Part shown: positions 17,496 to 25,871 of the stretch, piece after piece | Position numbering within the stretch: position 1 is the stretch's first letter | Layout: every line of letters starts with the position of its first letter | Assembly: GCF_006542335.1 (NCBI RefSeq) | Contig: NZ_CP032485.1 | Coordinates: 1,967,001 to 2,031,000 of the forward strand | DNA length: 64,000 bases | DNA from: Neokomagataea tanensis | GTDB lineage: Bacteria > Pseudomonadota > Alphaproteobacteria > Acetobacterales > Acetobacteraceae | Direction: 5' to 3' | The notes under the pieces: model-generated | The model's input: only the letters and a program-made list of their open reading frames with translations | Databases searched by the model: none | Told to the model about the DNA's origin: nothing | Program-made: the position numbers and the translations under genes

Positions 17496-19208
17496 ATGTC
17501 AGATACGGGAATGGAGCGCATTTTAAAACAGCGCATCGCCCAAGGGCAGGGGGCGGAAACCGCAGATGTGGTGATCCGCAATGTTCGTATGCTGGATTTG
17601 GTGACAGGTGAATTAGTCCCGACGGATATTGCTGTATGCGGTGATACTGTTGTGGGGACTTATGGCCGTTATGAAGGAAAAACGGTCATTGAGGGGAATG
17701 GTCGTATCGCGGTACCGGGGTTCATCGACACACATTTACATGTTGAATCGTCGCTGGTGACACCACAGGAGTTCGACCGTTGTGTGCTTCCGCATGGCGT
17801 AACAACGGCAATCTGCGATCCTCACGAGTTGGCTAATGTCGTCGGTGGAGCCGCGTTTGATTTCTTCCTGACCTCGTCTGAGCGTATGATCATGGATCTG
17901 AGAGTTAACCTCTCAAGCTGTGTCCCTGCTACAGACATGGAGACTTCAGGCGCTTCTCTGGATGCTGCTGCGCTTGTGGCTTACCGTGACCATCCGCAAG
18001 TCATTGGCTTAGCAGAGTTTATGAATATGCCGGGCGTTTTGAACGGTGATGCTGGCTGCATTGCCAAATTAGCCGCATTTGCTGGCGGGCATATTGATGG
18101 TCATGCGCCTTTGATGCGAGGAACGGCGTTGAATGGCTATCTATCGGCCGGAATAAGCACGGATCATGAAGCGACACGTGTGGATGAAGCGCTGGAAAAA
18201 GTTCGTAAAGGGATGACTGTACTGATCCGAGAAGGATCGGTTTGTAAAGATTTGGAGGCCCTTGCACCTCTTTTGACAGTAGAAACATCGTCTTTCTTTG
18301 CTTTTTGCACGGATGACCGGAACCCACTCGAAATTGCGCATGAAGGGCACCTAGATTACCTCATTCGCAAAGCTATCTCATTAGGGGTTCCGGCTTTGGC
18401 GGCCTATCGCGCAGCTTCTCTCTCTGCTGCTCAGGCATTTGGTTTGCGTGATCGTGGTATCATTGCGCCGGGCAAACGCGCTGACGTCGTATTATTGGAC
18501 GATTTGGCGGAATGTCGTGTCTCTGATGTGATATCTGCTGGTCGGTTAGTGAACGATGCGCTCTTTGAGGCAAGGGAGATTGTGCCTGCTATTGGTAAAG
18601 ATAGCATGCGCCGCGCTAAAGCCGTCACGGTGGCGGATCTAGCTGTGCATGGTACGGGTAAGGCCCGGCCTGTCATTGGTATTGTGCCCGGGCAAATCAT
18701 CACAGACTATCTGACGCATGACTTACCTGAAGATGCCGGGCATGTGCTGCCTGATATTACGCAGGATATTGCTAAGCTCTGTGTTGTAGCCCGACATGGC
18801 CATAACGATAATATTGGCCGAGCTTTTGTTCGTGGGTTCGGTCTTACAAGCGGTGCTCTCGCGTCGTCTGTTGGACATGATAGCCATAATGTTTGCGTAG
18901 TTGGCGTGAATGATGCCGATATGGCATTGGCTGTGGAGCGTCTCATGGCCACTGGCGGGGGGTTTGTCGCAGTGCAGGATGGTCAGATACGTGCTGAACT
19001 GGCATTGCCGGTTGCAGGGCTCATGAGCGATGCACCTTATGAACAAGTGCGAGATGAGCTGATTACTTTGCGTGCCGCTGTAGCGAAAATGGGTGGAACG
19101 CTTGAAGAGCCGTTCCTTCAACTGGCCTTTTTGGCGCTGCCAGTGATACCGCACCTGAAGTTGACAGATCGCGGGTTGGTTGACGTTAACAGGATGTCTT
19201 TTGTTTGA
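17496..19208 (+). CDS. ade: Adenine deaminase
   Basis: Amidohydrolase that converts adenine to hypoxanthine and ammonia for purine salvage. Metal and catalytic positions are visible: GFIDTHLHVESSLV, TAICDPHELANV, GLAEFMNMPGV, GHIDGHAPL and STDHEAT. The C-terminal half contains GHDSHNVCVVG and a GGGFV-type element, as in the bacterial Ade family. The ATG at 17496 was chosen because AAGGAG lies just upstream; it gives 570 residues, the usual size, while the longer reading frame only adds 20 unconserved residues. It stands alone, divergent from the flavoprotein gene and convergent with the entericidin gene. I see no purine riboswitch in the 111-base leader. Confidence 0.94.
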   Translation: MSDTGMERILKQRIAQGQGAETADVVIRNVRMLDLVTGELVPTDIAVCGDTVVGTYGRYEGKTVIEGNGRIAVPGFIDTHLHVESSLVTPQEFDRCVLPHGVTTAICDPHELANVVGGAAFDFFLTSSERMIMDLRVNLSSCVPATDMETSGASLDAAALVAYRDHPQVIGLAEFMNMPGVLNGDAGCIAKLAAFAGGHIDGHAPLMRGTALNGYLSAGISTDHEATRVDEALEKVRKGMTVLIREGSVCKDLEALAPLLTVETSSFFAFCTDDRNPLEIAHEGHLDYLIRKAISLGVPALAAYRAASLSAAQAFGLRDRGIIAPGKRADVVLLDDLAECRVSDVISAGRLVNDALFEAREIVPAIGKDSMRRAKAVTVADLAVHGTGKARPVIGIVPGQIITDYLTHDLPEDAGHVLPDITQDIAKLCVVARHGHNDNIGRAFVRGFGLTSGALASSVGHDSHNVCVVGVNDADMALAVERLMATGGGFVAVQDGQIRAELALPVAGLMSDAPYEQVRDELITLRAAVAKMGGTLEEPFLQLAFLALPVIPHLKLTDRGLVDVNRMSFV

Positions 19209-19217
19209 TTAAAATTT

Positions 19218-19247
19218 GCGGGGCCCACCAGCACTGATGGGCCCCGC
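19218..19247. terminator. Hairpin between convergent ade and entericidin genes
   Basis: Arms GCGGGGCCCA and TGGGCCCCGC are perfect inverted repeats around CCAGCACTGA, and the inner CAG/CTG can extend the stem past one mismatch. It is followed by AAAAG on the plus strand and preceded by AAAATTT, so the T-tract serves the minus-strand transcript better. It lies 9 bases after ade and 11 bases before the entericidin stop. Confidence 0.7.
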
Positions 19248-19258
19248 AAAAGTCTAGA

Positions 19259-19441
19259 TTACTTGCCGCTTGTCCAGCTGCTAATCTTTTCCTTAGCGCC
19301 CGTTGCGGCGCTTGATGTTGCATGTCCAGCTGCAGAAATGTCTTCACCTGCACCGCGTGTTGTGTTGCAAGCGGAGAGTGAGAGGCTACCGCCAGCAAGC
19401 AATGTGATGGCGAGGACTGTGCGAAGAGTTTTAAAGTTCAT
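19259..19441 (-). CDS. Entericidin A/B-like small lipoprotein
   Basis: A 60-residue secreted lipoprotein. The signal segment ends in the lipobox SLSAC, so the mature chain begins at about Cys25 with CNTTRGAGEDISAAGHA, the conserved core of the entericidin (EcnA/EcnB) family. In Enterobacteria EcnB is a small membrane-active toxin and EcnA its antidote. Only one member is present here, and many Alphaproteobacteria carry single copies as envelope stress lipoproteins, so toxin activity is not implied. It is monocistronic and faces the ade terminator. Confidence 0.85.
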   Translation of the reverse strand: MNFKTLRTVLAITLLAGGSLSLSACNTTRGAGEDISAAGHATSSAATGAKEKISSWTSGK

Positions 19442-19764
19442 GACTTTTCCTCCTAAGTGGATTTGGATTTATCGCAGCTTGCGCTGAGAAGTTCCGTGCC
19501 TTTGCAGCGGCTTGAAGAGCATAGCCTAAAAAACAACGGTTTTAAGGCAACAAAAAGGCGTGATGGGTACAAGAACTGCAAGGGATACAAGCAAGGTTAC
19601 GGCAATACGGTCTTCTAAGCTTGTTCTTGACTGCGGCAACAAACTACTTTGAATTCCCAGATGAATGGTGTTTGGGCTATGACAATTTCGGTTAGCATTT
19701 AATTTTCTTTTTGTGTCAAAGGCAAATGCCTGTGCACTTCTGCTCTTCGTTTTAAAGTATGAGT
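19442..19764. other. Upstream region of the entericidin gene, no clear gene
   Basis: These 323 bases hold the entericidin promoter. An 85-codon minus-strand frame runs through the gap and ends in a hydrophobic stretch (RIAVTLLVSLAVLVPITPF). It has no recognisable family or good ribosome site and overlaps the 3' end of the DUF2256 gene, so I do not call it. A small membrane protein starting inside the gap cannot be fully excluded. Confidence 0.4.
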
Positions 19765-19926
19765 TTATTTTTGCCGTTTGCAACGCTCAGAACAATAGAG
19801 GACGCTGTCCCAGTTTTTGGCCCATTTCTTGCGCCACGAAAAAGGTTTTTGGCACACAGGGCATTCCTTTTGGGGAAGATTGGACTTAGTCGGCTTACGA
19901 TCTAGCTTGCCTTGTCCGCGCGGCAT
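19765..19926 (-). CDS. DUF2256 small zinc-ribbon-like protein, 53 aa
   Basis: A short gene found by reading the minus strand from the ATG at 19926. The 53-residue product has a basic N-terminus and then the DUF2256 signature: [20 protein letters not shown] followed by [10 protein letters not shown]. The four cysteines (about 22, 25, 45 and 49) form a CxxC...CxxxC pair suited to zinc binding, and the WRKKW aromatic/basic patch is typical of the family. The function of DUF2256 is not known; in other bacteria it often lies next to photolyase-related genes, none of which are visible here. Confidence 0.85.
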   Translation of the reverse strand: MPRGQGKLDRKPTKSNLPQKECPVCQKPFSWRKKWAKNWDSVLYCSERCKRQK

Positions 19927-20065
19927 AAGCGTTTACTCATTTCGTGCTAAGGTCTATTTTTTGTTTGAACGCCTTAGTGTATGTTAAGTTTGTTAAAACT
20001 TAAAATGACAGTTGTTATCAATATAGGGTTTTTTTATATTTAATAATTACATTATAATTTTTTAG
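19927..20065. other. AT-rich boundary segment
   Basis: Between the DUF2256 gene and the toxin-like remnant the base composition changes sharply. From about 19970 to 20070 it is dominated by A and T runs, unlike the surrounding core genes. I see no gene. It may hold the promoter of the islet and marks its left side. Confidence 0.5.
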
Positions 20066-20328
20066 TTAATTCAAATAAGCAGTCGAGGAACTTACATATC
20101 CATGGAATGTATGACTGACAGCATGAAGAGGGGTGCTCCTGTCAAAGTAACGTTCGGTCAGAGTGATACCCGACCCTACAGGTTTTGTTGGCTGCCCGGG
20201 TAGATGGTACAATCGACGCGCAGTGGAAACAGATCTGCGAAGCCTATCATGGCGCCGCCGTAAAAATGGCCTCTTATGAAACCAATGGCTACAAGCCACT
20301 CACTTTTGAGATCGATGCCATCGTATGA
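20066..20328 (+). pseudogene. Frameshifted C-terminal fragment of a toxin-like protein
   Basis: Two adjoining plus-strand frames read as one protein if a single frameshift near 20167-20190 is allowed. The first frame gives MTDSMKRGAPVKVTFGQSDT. The second continues with LLAARVDGTIDAQWKQICEA and ends in GYKPLTFEIDAIV at the TGA of 20326-20328. That stop overlaps the ATG of the next gene as ATGA. No N-terminal region exists upstream, only AT-rich DNA. A 3' gene tail overlapping a probable immunity gene is the usual layout of an orphan polymorphic toxin module (CdiA-CT, Rhs or MafB type), where only the last toxin exon remains. I do not recognise the toxin fold. A short intact gene from TTG 20185 is the alternative. 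Confidence 0.45.
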
Positions 20329-20927
20329 ATGAGTTAATTTACACCCCGGAGCGTATTCGCAGTCTACACAGAAAAAGTGTGATCATTACTCTATCACCCA
20401 AATATATTGCTCTTGTGTCACAAGAAATCTGGGGAGGTATGTATTTCTCGCGGACGGGTTGGTGCGTCCATGCTCCCGGAGATACCTCCGTGCAGTGGAT
20501 CGGTGAAAATTTTCGCAAAGCTCTGTTGAGTAGCGAGTATTTTGATAAACCTGAGTTGCCCTCTCTCAAGGGGGAGGAGCATGACAGAATGCAAGAAGCG
20601 TCAAATCAAAGACGATTAGCGTTCAACGACGAAATTATGCGCACATACGGCTACAAAATATACAAGCAAATCGGCGATCGATGTGATGTTGTCTTTGCAA
20701 GTTGGCATGATTTAGTTGATGACTTCGTGACGTTGGCCGCCAGTAAGCGGAGAGCCGGTGGGCATAGCGCGTGGGGGCCGATGGATAAGAAAAAATATGC
20801 CTCGACGCGGGTCACCGTTCCGCTCTCCGCGTCCGACGAAGAGCTCGGCCTCGCCATTCGCGATGCCCTTTCTCGCTGTGAAGCACCGGGGCGGCAAAAG
20901 ATTAACTCACCGGTGCTGTCAGATTAA
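20325..20927 (+). CDS. Probable contact-dependent inhibition immunity protein (CdiI/DUF1436-like)
   Basis: A 200-residue soluble protein without signal peptide. The N-terminal part (YTPERIRSLHRKSVIITLSP, then KYIALVSQEIWGGMYFSRTG) resembles, from memory, the DUF1436 family annotated as CDI immunity protein. The C-terminal half includes GHSAWGPMDKKKYASTRVTV and is less recognisable. Its ATG overlaps the stop of the preceding broken frame, so in the source genome it was probably coupled to a toxin gene. Immunity proteins neutralise an imported toxin C-terminus by direct binding. An intact immunity gene beside a broken toxin would protect against neighbours that still carry the toxin. The family assignment is by eye only. 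Confidence 0.5.
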   Translation: MNELIYTPERIRSLHRKSVIITLSPKYIALVSQEIWGGMYFSRTGWCVHAPGDTSVQWIGENFRKALLSSEYFDKPELPSLKGEEHDRMQEASNQRRLAFNDEIMRTYGYKIYKQIGDRCDVVFASWHDLVDDFVTLAASKRRAGGHSAWGPMDKKKYASTRVTVPLSASDEELGLAIRDALSRCEAPGRQKINSPVLSD

Positions 20928-20950
20928 CGCCTTCGTGGCAGATGGCAGCA

Positions 20951-21215
20951 ATGAACAAGGTGCCTGTTAGCTACAAACGGCATCGATTTTGCGTGCAGTG
21001 ACCGTGTATGAAGTGTGGCCGTATTTCTATTTTCTACTGAGTTTTCGTTTGGTTGAAGACGCGCTTTTGGAACGTGGGAGTATGATGCGATCCGTCGCTG
21101 GCGCCTCAAGCGCGGTGCAAATTACACGCGTTGTTTGCGGCGAAAACCTGTCAAACGCGGTAATCTGTGGCATTGGAAAAATCAGCAGCGTCAAGGGTGC
21201 GCCCAACTGTTGAAC
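20951..21215 (+). pseudogene. Decayed IS6-type transposase fragment
   Basis: Three frame-shifted pieces in order match the N-terminal half of alphaproteobacterial IS6-family transposases. From ATG 20951 comes VPVSYKRHRF. In a second frame from about 21004 comes VYEVWPYFYFLLSFRLVEDA followed by LLERG. In a third frame from about 21080 comes YDAIRRWRLKRGANYTRCLR then RKPVKRGNLWH. The intact family reads roughly YKRHRFPP, VWLYFRFPLSLR, VEDMLLERG and YETIRRW. The DDE catalytic part beyond the WHLDE region is missing. I found no clear terminal inverted repeats. It lies between the immunity-like gene and tRNA-Arg. Confidence 0.7.
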
Positions 21216-21277
21216 CAGACCGTTAGGGTAACAAGCCCTGCAGGTGAACGGCAGAAAATAGCTATTTTTTAGAGATG

Positions 21278-21354
21278 TGGTGGACCCGACGCGATTCGAA
21301 CGCGTGACCTTTGCCTTCGGAGGGCAACGCTCTATCCAGCTGAGCTACGGGTCC
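21278..21354 (-). tRNA. tRNA-Arg (anticodon CCG)
   Basis: A complete 77-base cloverleaf on the minus strand. The 7-bp acceptor stem GGACCCG pairs with CGGGTCC, the D-arm carries AGCTGGATA, the anticodon arm TTGCC-CTCCGAA-GGCAA has the triplet CCG, and the T-arm reads ACGCG-TTCGAAT-CGCGT. CCA is encoded at the 3' end (21278-21280). It reads CGG arginine codons. Its 3' end faces the islet with the IS6 remnant, a common arrangement at integration sites. Confidence 0.96.
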
Positions 21355-21418
21355 CTTGGCGCCCTCGATAGACGGTTCTAATAAGTTTGCCAAGTCCTTT
21401 CCCTGTATGATGGTAAAT

Positions 21419-22426
21419 TTAGGGGGGAGAGGTTGCTTTCCATAGGCTCGCGGCAATGTCTCCGCCGGAAGGTAGCATTTTGTCGGGTGTGAAAATCCAT
21501 GAGACGATATCACGTGCTACGTCGCGTTTATCACGCTCTAAGAGGTGGTGTGCGGAGGGTATTTCATCGAGTCTAACCGTTGAGGGAAGGCGGCTTATCA
21601 ACCGGGTTGTATAGGCAGGAAGAACGAACTGATCTCTGCCGCCAAAAATCATTAGACTTGGCTGCGTCAGATGGGGTGCAGCGTAGTAGGCGCTGCGCAT
21701 GAGATGGGTTAGGCCATCAAGTGTTTCTATGGTTGCGTAGTGCATTGTGAGGGGATCAAAATAGAGCCTTCGGGCGGCGGCCATATTGTCCGTTGCAACC
21801 CGAGTGCCGGGAACGGAAGATCCATCAAGTCTTTTTTGAGGAGCGATGGCGTCCAAGCCGTCCAGAATTTGTCGCCAAGGTGTTCCTATATCGAGTGCCG
21901 CAGGGGCCAGAAGGATAGTGCCCCTTATGGGAGGTGCATCAGGACGTGTAGTGAGGAGAAGAGCCACCGCGCCCCCCATGCTTGAGCCCATAACGTAAAG
22001 TGAGGTTTTTGGATATTGTACGTGGACCCAGTGGGCAATTTCGCGTGCGTCTTCAACCATGCGTTCGGTGCTGCTCCAATGCCCGCGCTCTGCTGTGCTG
22101 CCGAAGCCGCGTTGGTCGGGTGCAATAATTGTTATGCCCTCTGCATTAAGCTCAGGGGCAATAGTTTCCCAGCCATCACGGCTGTCCCCGTAGCCGTGCA
22201 GTGCCAGAATGAGAGCTTTTACAGGCTGACGCGACGGATAGAGGCGCAAGGGTATGGAATGATGGTCGGATGCTGTGAGCAATAGACTGGGTGGGATGAG
22301 TGCAGTTTCTTCGGCTGTCAGGTGCAAATTAGGACGCTGGATATGGCTGGCACAGGCAGAAAGACAAAGCGTGTAGCACAAGATTGCATATGGACGGTTT
22401 GAAACGCGCCAGAAAGGGCTTATCAT
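21419..22426 (-). CDS. Alpha/beta-hydrolase lipoprotein (lysophospholipase-like)
   Basis: Serine hydrolase probably anchored in the envelope. With the ATG at 22426 the N-terminus is a signal peptide ending in the lipobox CLSAC, so the longer frame into the polA start region is unlikely. The nucleophile elbow is YVMGSSMGGAVA, the acid is probably in FGGRDQFVLP and the histidine in SAHHLLERD; LALHGYGDSRDGW is the oxyanion-loop region. The family covers monoacylglycerol and lysophospholipid lipases, so a lipid or ester substrate is likely but not defined. It is divergent from polA with about 52 bases between them, and I see no strong Shine-Dalgarno sequence at this start. Confidence 0.82.
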   Translation of the reverse strand: MISPFWRVSNRPYAILCYTLCLSACASHIQRPNLHLTAEETALIPPSLLLTASDHHSIPLRLYPSRQPVKALILALHGYGDSRDGWETIAPELNAEGITIIAPDQRGFGSTAERGHWSSTERMVEDAREIAHWVHVQYPKTSLYVMGSSMGGAVALLLTTRPDAPPIRGTILLAPAALDIGTPWRQILDGLDAIAPQKRLDGSSVPGTRVATDNMAAARRLYFDPLTMHYATIETLDGLTHLMRSAYYAAPHLTQPSLMIFGGRDQFVLPAYTTRLISRLPSTVRLDEIPSAHHLLERDKRDVARDIVSWIFTPDKMLPSGGDIAASLWKATSPP

Positions 22427-22478
22427 TCGCCGCAATATGTTGCGCCTGTTTCGTATGGGCGATTGAGGAGAGTTATTG

Positions 22479-25253
22479 GTGACGTCTGAAGCGCCCCATT
22501 TAGTACTGGTTGATGGTTCTGGGTTCATTTTCCGGGCTTTTCACGCTTTGCCACCAATGAGCAACCCGGAAGGTGTTCCGGTCAATGCTGTGTATGGTTT
22601 TACCAATATGTTGACGCGTTTGCTACGTGACCATGTTGGTACGCATTTGGCCGTAATATTTGACGCAGGACGGCACACATTTCGTAATGATCTCTATCCT
22701 CAGTACAAGGCGCATCGTCCAGAAGCACCGGAGGATTTGCGTCCACAATTTAGCTTAATCAGGGATGCTACGGCAGCGTTTAACGTGCCTTCTATAGAAC
22801 TGGCCGGTTGGGAAGCTGACGATTTGATCGCGAGTTATGCGCGCGCGGTGGTCGAAGCTGGTGGGCGCTGCACAATCGTATCGTCTGATAAAGACCTTAT
22901 GCAGTTGATCCGCCCGGGTGTGGAATTGCTCGACCCAATGAAGCAAAAACCTATCAGGGACGCAGAAGTAGAAGCAAAATTTGGTGTTCGCCCCGATCAA
23001 GTGGTGGATGTTCAGGCGCTGATGGGGGATTCTACGGACAACGTGCCTGGTGTGCCTGGTATCGGCGCAAAGGGCGCCGCGCAGCTGGTGAACGAGTTTG
23101 GTTCGTTGGAGGCAATTTTAGCCGCAGCGCCTTCCATGAAGACCTCCAAGCGCAAACAGAACCTCATAGATTATGCAGAAGCCGCACGTATTTCTCGTCA
23201 ATTGGTACTGCTGGCCGATGATGTGCCGCTGCCTCAACCAATAGATGCGCTTGGGTGCCGTGATGTTGAGCAAGAGACATTGCGCACTTGGTTGGCGTCG
23301 ATGGGTTTTCATTCGACGATACAACGTATGGGAATGAAGCCAGCCCCAGCTGCGGCACCTAAGCACGCTACTCAACAGAATGATGCATCCGCGGCCAATC
23401 AAGCTGAAGTTGAAAAGCCTGCCGAGCAGCAACCGTTCACGGGCTACAAAACGGTTATGGAAATAGAAGTGCTTGATCAGTGGATTAAGCGCGCGCGTGA
23501 TGTTGGCGTTGTTGCGGTTGATACCGAGACCGATAGCTTGAACGCTCGGCAAGCGGTTATGATCGGGCTGTCTTTGGCGGTTGCGCCGGGGGAGGCGTGT
23601 TACGTCCCATTGGCGCACGAGGGGACGCTGGACCAGCCAACAGGAATGCAGCTGGAGCGCAGCGCTGTGCTTGAGCGCCTGGCTCCGCTTTTAGCTGACG
23701 AGAGCGTTTTAAAGGTTTTTCAAAACGCGAAATATGATCTGACGGTGTTTCGTGGTGCCGGTATAAAAACCATTACCCCGATAGATGATACGATGTTGTT
23801 GTCCTACGCCCAGTCGGCAGGTGAGCACGGGCAGGGAATGGATGAACTTTCTGCACTCCATCTAGGACATACGCCGATCAGTTACGATGAAGTCACTGGC
23901 AAGGGGCGTAATCGCATTCCTTTCGCGCGCGTGGCGCTGGATCGGGCCACGGCATATGCAGCAGAGGACGCAGACGTTACCTTGCGGCTGTGGCACGTAT
24001 TGCGACCAGAATTGCGCGCACGCAAATCTCTTGCACTTTATGAAGAGATGGAGCGGCCGTTAATCGGTATTCTGACAGACATGGAAGAAGCGGGCATCAA
24101 AGTTGATGCTGCTGAACTGCGCCGCATGTCAGAAGATTTTGAAAAGCGCATGCGTGAAATCGAAGCTGATATACATACGCAAGTGGGGCGTAGTTTTAAT
24201 GTTGGCTCTCCGAAGCAATTGGGAGAGATTTTGTTCGACGAAATGGAGCTTCCCGGCGGCAAGCGCACCAAAAGCGGAGCTTGGGGTACAGACCAATCTG
24301 TCTTGGAAGGTTTGGCAGAGCAAGGGCATGATCTGCCTCAGAAAATATTGCAGTGGCGGCAGTTGGCCAAGCTCAAGTCTACCTATGCAGACGCTTTGGT
24401 AGAGCAGATGGACCAAGGTAGCCAGCGCGTCCATACATCGTACCAAATGGCTGTCACGACAACGGGTCGTTTGTCGTCCAATGAGCCAAATCTACAGAAT
24501 ATCCCGATCCGCACCTCCGAAGGGGCACGCATTCGTAAGGCTTTTGTTGCGGCTCCTGGACATGTTTTGGTTTCGGCGGATTACAGTCAGATTGAATTGC
24601 GCCTCTTAGCGCATGTTGCAAAAATTGAGCCTCTTTTAGAGGCTTTCCGTTTGGGGCAGGACATTCACGCGCGTACAGCTTCTGAGGTGTTTAATATACC
24701 GTTGGAGGGCATGGATTCCCTTACGAGACGTCGGGCAAAGGCCATTAACTTCGGAATTATCTACGGTATTTCGGCTTATGGTTTAGCCCGTCAGTTGCAA
24801 ATTTCTCCGGGCGAAGCGCGCAAGTATATTGACGCTTATTTCGCAAAATATCCCGGAATCCATGACTATATGGAGCGCACAAAGGAAGAAGCACGCGAAC
24901 ATGGCTACGTCCTGACACCATTTGGTCGGCGCTGTTATGTGCCGGGTATAAAAGAGAAAAACGGTGCTCGCCGCAGCTATGCGGAGCGTCAGGCAATTAA
25001 TGCGCCTCTACAAGGTGGAGCCGCAGATATCATCAAAGCTGCAATGGTGCAGTTGGCACAAAAATTACCAGAGACAGGTTTGAAAGCACGTATGCTGCTC
25101 CAGGTGCATGACGAATTACTGTTTGAAGTTGCTGAGAATGATGCGTCAGCTCTGGCAAGTTTTGTCCGCGAGCAGATGATGGCAGCGGCGTCCTTGGATG
25201 TTGCGTTAGAAGTTGAAACCGGCATTGGCCACAGCTGGTCCGAAGCCCATTAA
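22479..25253 (+). CDS. polA: DNA polymerase I with all three domains
   Basis: About 924-residue repair polymerase. The 5'-3' exonuclease occupies residues 1 to about 290 (HLVLVDGSGFIFRAFHALPP, then GWEADDLIASYA and MGDSTDNVPGVPGIG). The 3'-5' proofreading domain lies at about 330-530 and keeps its acidic residues in VDTETDS, QNAKYD and YAAEDAD. The polymerase motifs are DYSQIELRLLAH near residue 701, RRRAKAINFGIIYG and LQVHDELLFE. It fills gaps and removes RNA primers. The GTG at 22479 follows GGAG by 8 bases, while the TTG 3 bases earlier is tight. The next gene starts 17 bases after it. Confidence 0.97.
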   Translation: MTSEAPHLVLVDGSGFIFRAFHALPPMSNPEGVPVNAVYGFTNMLTRLLRDHVGTHLAVIFDAGRHTFRNDLYPQYKAHRPEAPEDLRPQFSLIRDATAAFNVPSIELAGWEADDLIASYARAVVEAGGRCTIVSSDKDLMQLIRPGVELLDPMKQKPIRDAEVEAKFGVRPDQVVDVQALMGDSTDNVPGVPGIGAKGAAQLVNEFGSLEAILAAAPSMKTSKRKQNLIDYAEAARISRQLVLLADDVPLPQPIDALGCRDVEQETLRTWLASMGFHSTIQRMGMKPAPAAAPKHATQQNDASAANQAEVEKPAEQQPFTGYKTVMEIEVLDQWIKRARDVGVVAVDTETDSLNARQAVMIGLSLAVAPGEACYVPLAHEGTLDQPTGMQLERSAVLERLAPLLADESVLKVFQNAKYDLTVFRGAGIKTITPIDDTMLLSYAQSAGEHGQGMDELSALHLGHTPISYDEVTGKGRNRIPFARVALDRATAYAAEDADVTLRLWHVLRPELRARKSLALYEEMERPLIGILTDMEEAGIKVDAAELRRMSEDFEKRMREIEADIHTQVGRSFNVGSPKQLGEILFDEMELPGGKRTKSGAWGTDQSVLEGLAEQGHDLPQKILQWRQLAKLKSTYADALVEQMDQGSQRVHTSYQMAVTTTGRLSSNEPNLQNIPIRTSEGARIRKAFVAAPGHVLVSADYSQIELRLLAHVAKIEPLLEAFRLGQDIHARTASEVFNIPLEGMDSLTRRRAKAINFGIIYGISAYGLARQLQISPGEARKYIDAYFAKYPGIHDYMERTKEEAREHGYVLTPFGRRCYVPGIKEKNGARRSYAERQAINAPLQGGAADIIKAAMVQLAQKLPETGLKARMLLQVHDELLFEVAENDASALASFVREQMMAAASLDVALEVETGIGHSWSEAH

Positions 25254-25270
25254 AAGAGGGAGTGCCGAAG

Positions 25271-25870
25271 ATGTCCGTATATAAAGCGCATCTTGGTAAG
25301 TTGATCGTGGCAGCTGCGCTCTTGCTTGCCGCGCTAGTAGGGTACGGTGCTTTTCAAATGGCATCTCACAGTGGGACAGGCTGGTTAGTCCAGTCTAATG
25401 GAAATGCTGTCGGCGGCAGCTTCCGCTTAGTGTCACTTGGTGAAAGCACAGTCTCTGAGGGCGACTTTCATGGCAGATGGCTGCTTGTGTGGTTTTATGA
25501 TGCACGAACGCCTTTGCACATTGGGCGCCCTGTGCTTGCAAGCCTAGAAGCAACACGTAATGCTTTAGAGGCGAAGGGCTTGCCTGTAACCGTCATTGCC
25601 GTTTCTCTGGACCCTAATATTGAGACGGACGTTGCTAAAGCATACGTCCTCCCCATTGCTCCCCACGTTATGCCTCTGACTGGGACACAAAACATGATCC
25701 GCGCAATGACCGCTCTGTACCATGCGCCTTATAAGATGGAGGATGGACACTTTAAGCAGGCGCCGCAGGTCATCGTTATGGACCCTAAAAGCCACTATGC
25801 AGGAATGCTGGATACATCCAGCGATGCTGCAACATGGATCGAAAATATTGAACACTGGGCGGCGCGTTAG
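25271..25870 (+). CDS. SCO1/SenC-like thioredoxin-fold protein lacking copper ligands
   Basis: A 199-residue protein with an N-terminal membrane anchor (about residues 10-30) and a thioredoxin fold. It follows the SCO family along its length: GGSFRLVSLGE, FHGRWLLVWFYDARTP, IAVSLDPNIETD, PLTGTQNMIRAMTALY, then QVIVMDPKSHYAGML. SCO proteins bind copper with a CxxxC motif and a distal histidine for cytochrome oxidase assembly. Here FYDARTPLHIG replaces the CxxxC segment, KQAPQ stands where DHS-type histidine is expected, and the whole protein has no cysteine. It therefore cannot act by the standard mechanism. The ATG at 25271 has GAGGG 10 bases upstream. The next gene starts after 1 base. Confidence 0.65.
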   Translation: MSVYKAHLGKLIVAAALLLAALVGYGAFQMASHSGTGWLVQSNGNAVGGSFRLVSLGESTVSEGDFHGRWLLVWFYDARTPLHIGRPVLASLEATRNALEAKGLPVTVIAVSLDPNIETDVAKAYVLPIAPHVMPLTGTQNMIRAMTALYHAPYKMEDGHFKQAPQVIVMDPKSHYAGMLDTSSDAATWIENIEHWAAR

Positions 25871-25871
25871 A

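Noticed and set aside
19526..19783. Minus-strand 85-codon frame with a hydrophobic C-terminus
   Set aside because: It overlaps the end of the DUF2256 gene, and there is no ribosome site or family match. A shorter membrane protein within the gap remains possible but cannot be supported.
21278..21300. Integrase attachment site at the tRNA-Arg 3' end
   Set aside because: No repeat of the tRNA end was seen on the left side of the islet and no integrase is present, so no att site is called.
25722..25871. Longer start of the family-5 binding protein inside the SCO-like gene
   Set aside because: The extra residues are unlike a signal peptide, whereas GTG 25872 leads straight into one.
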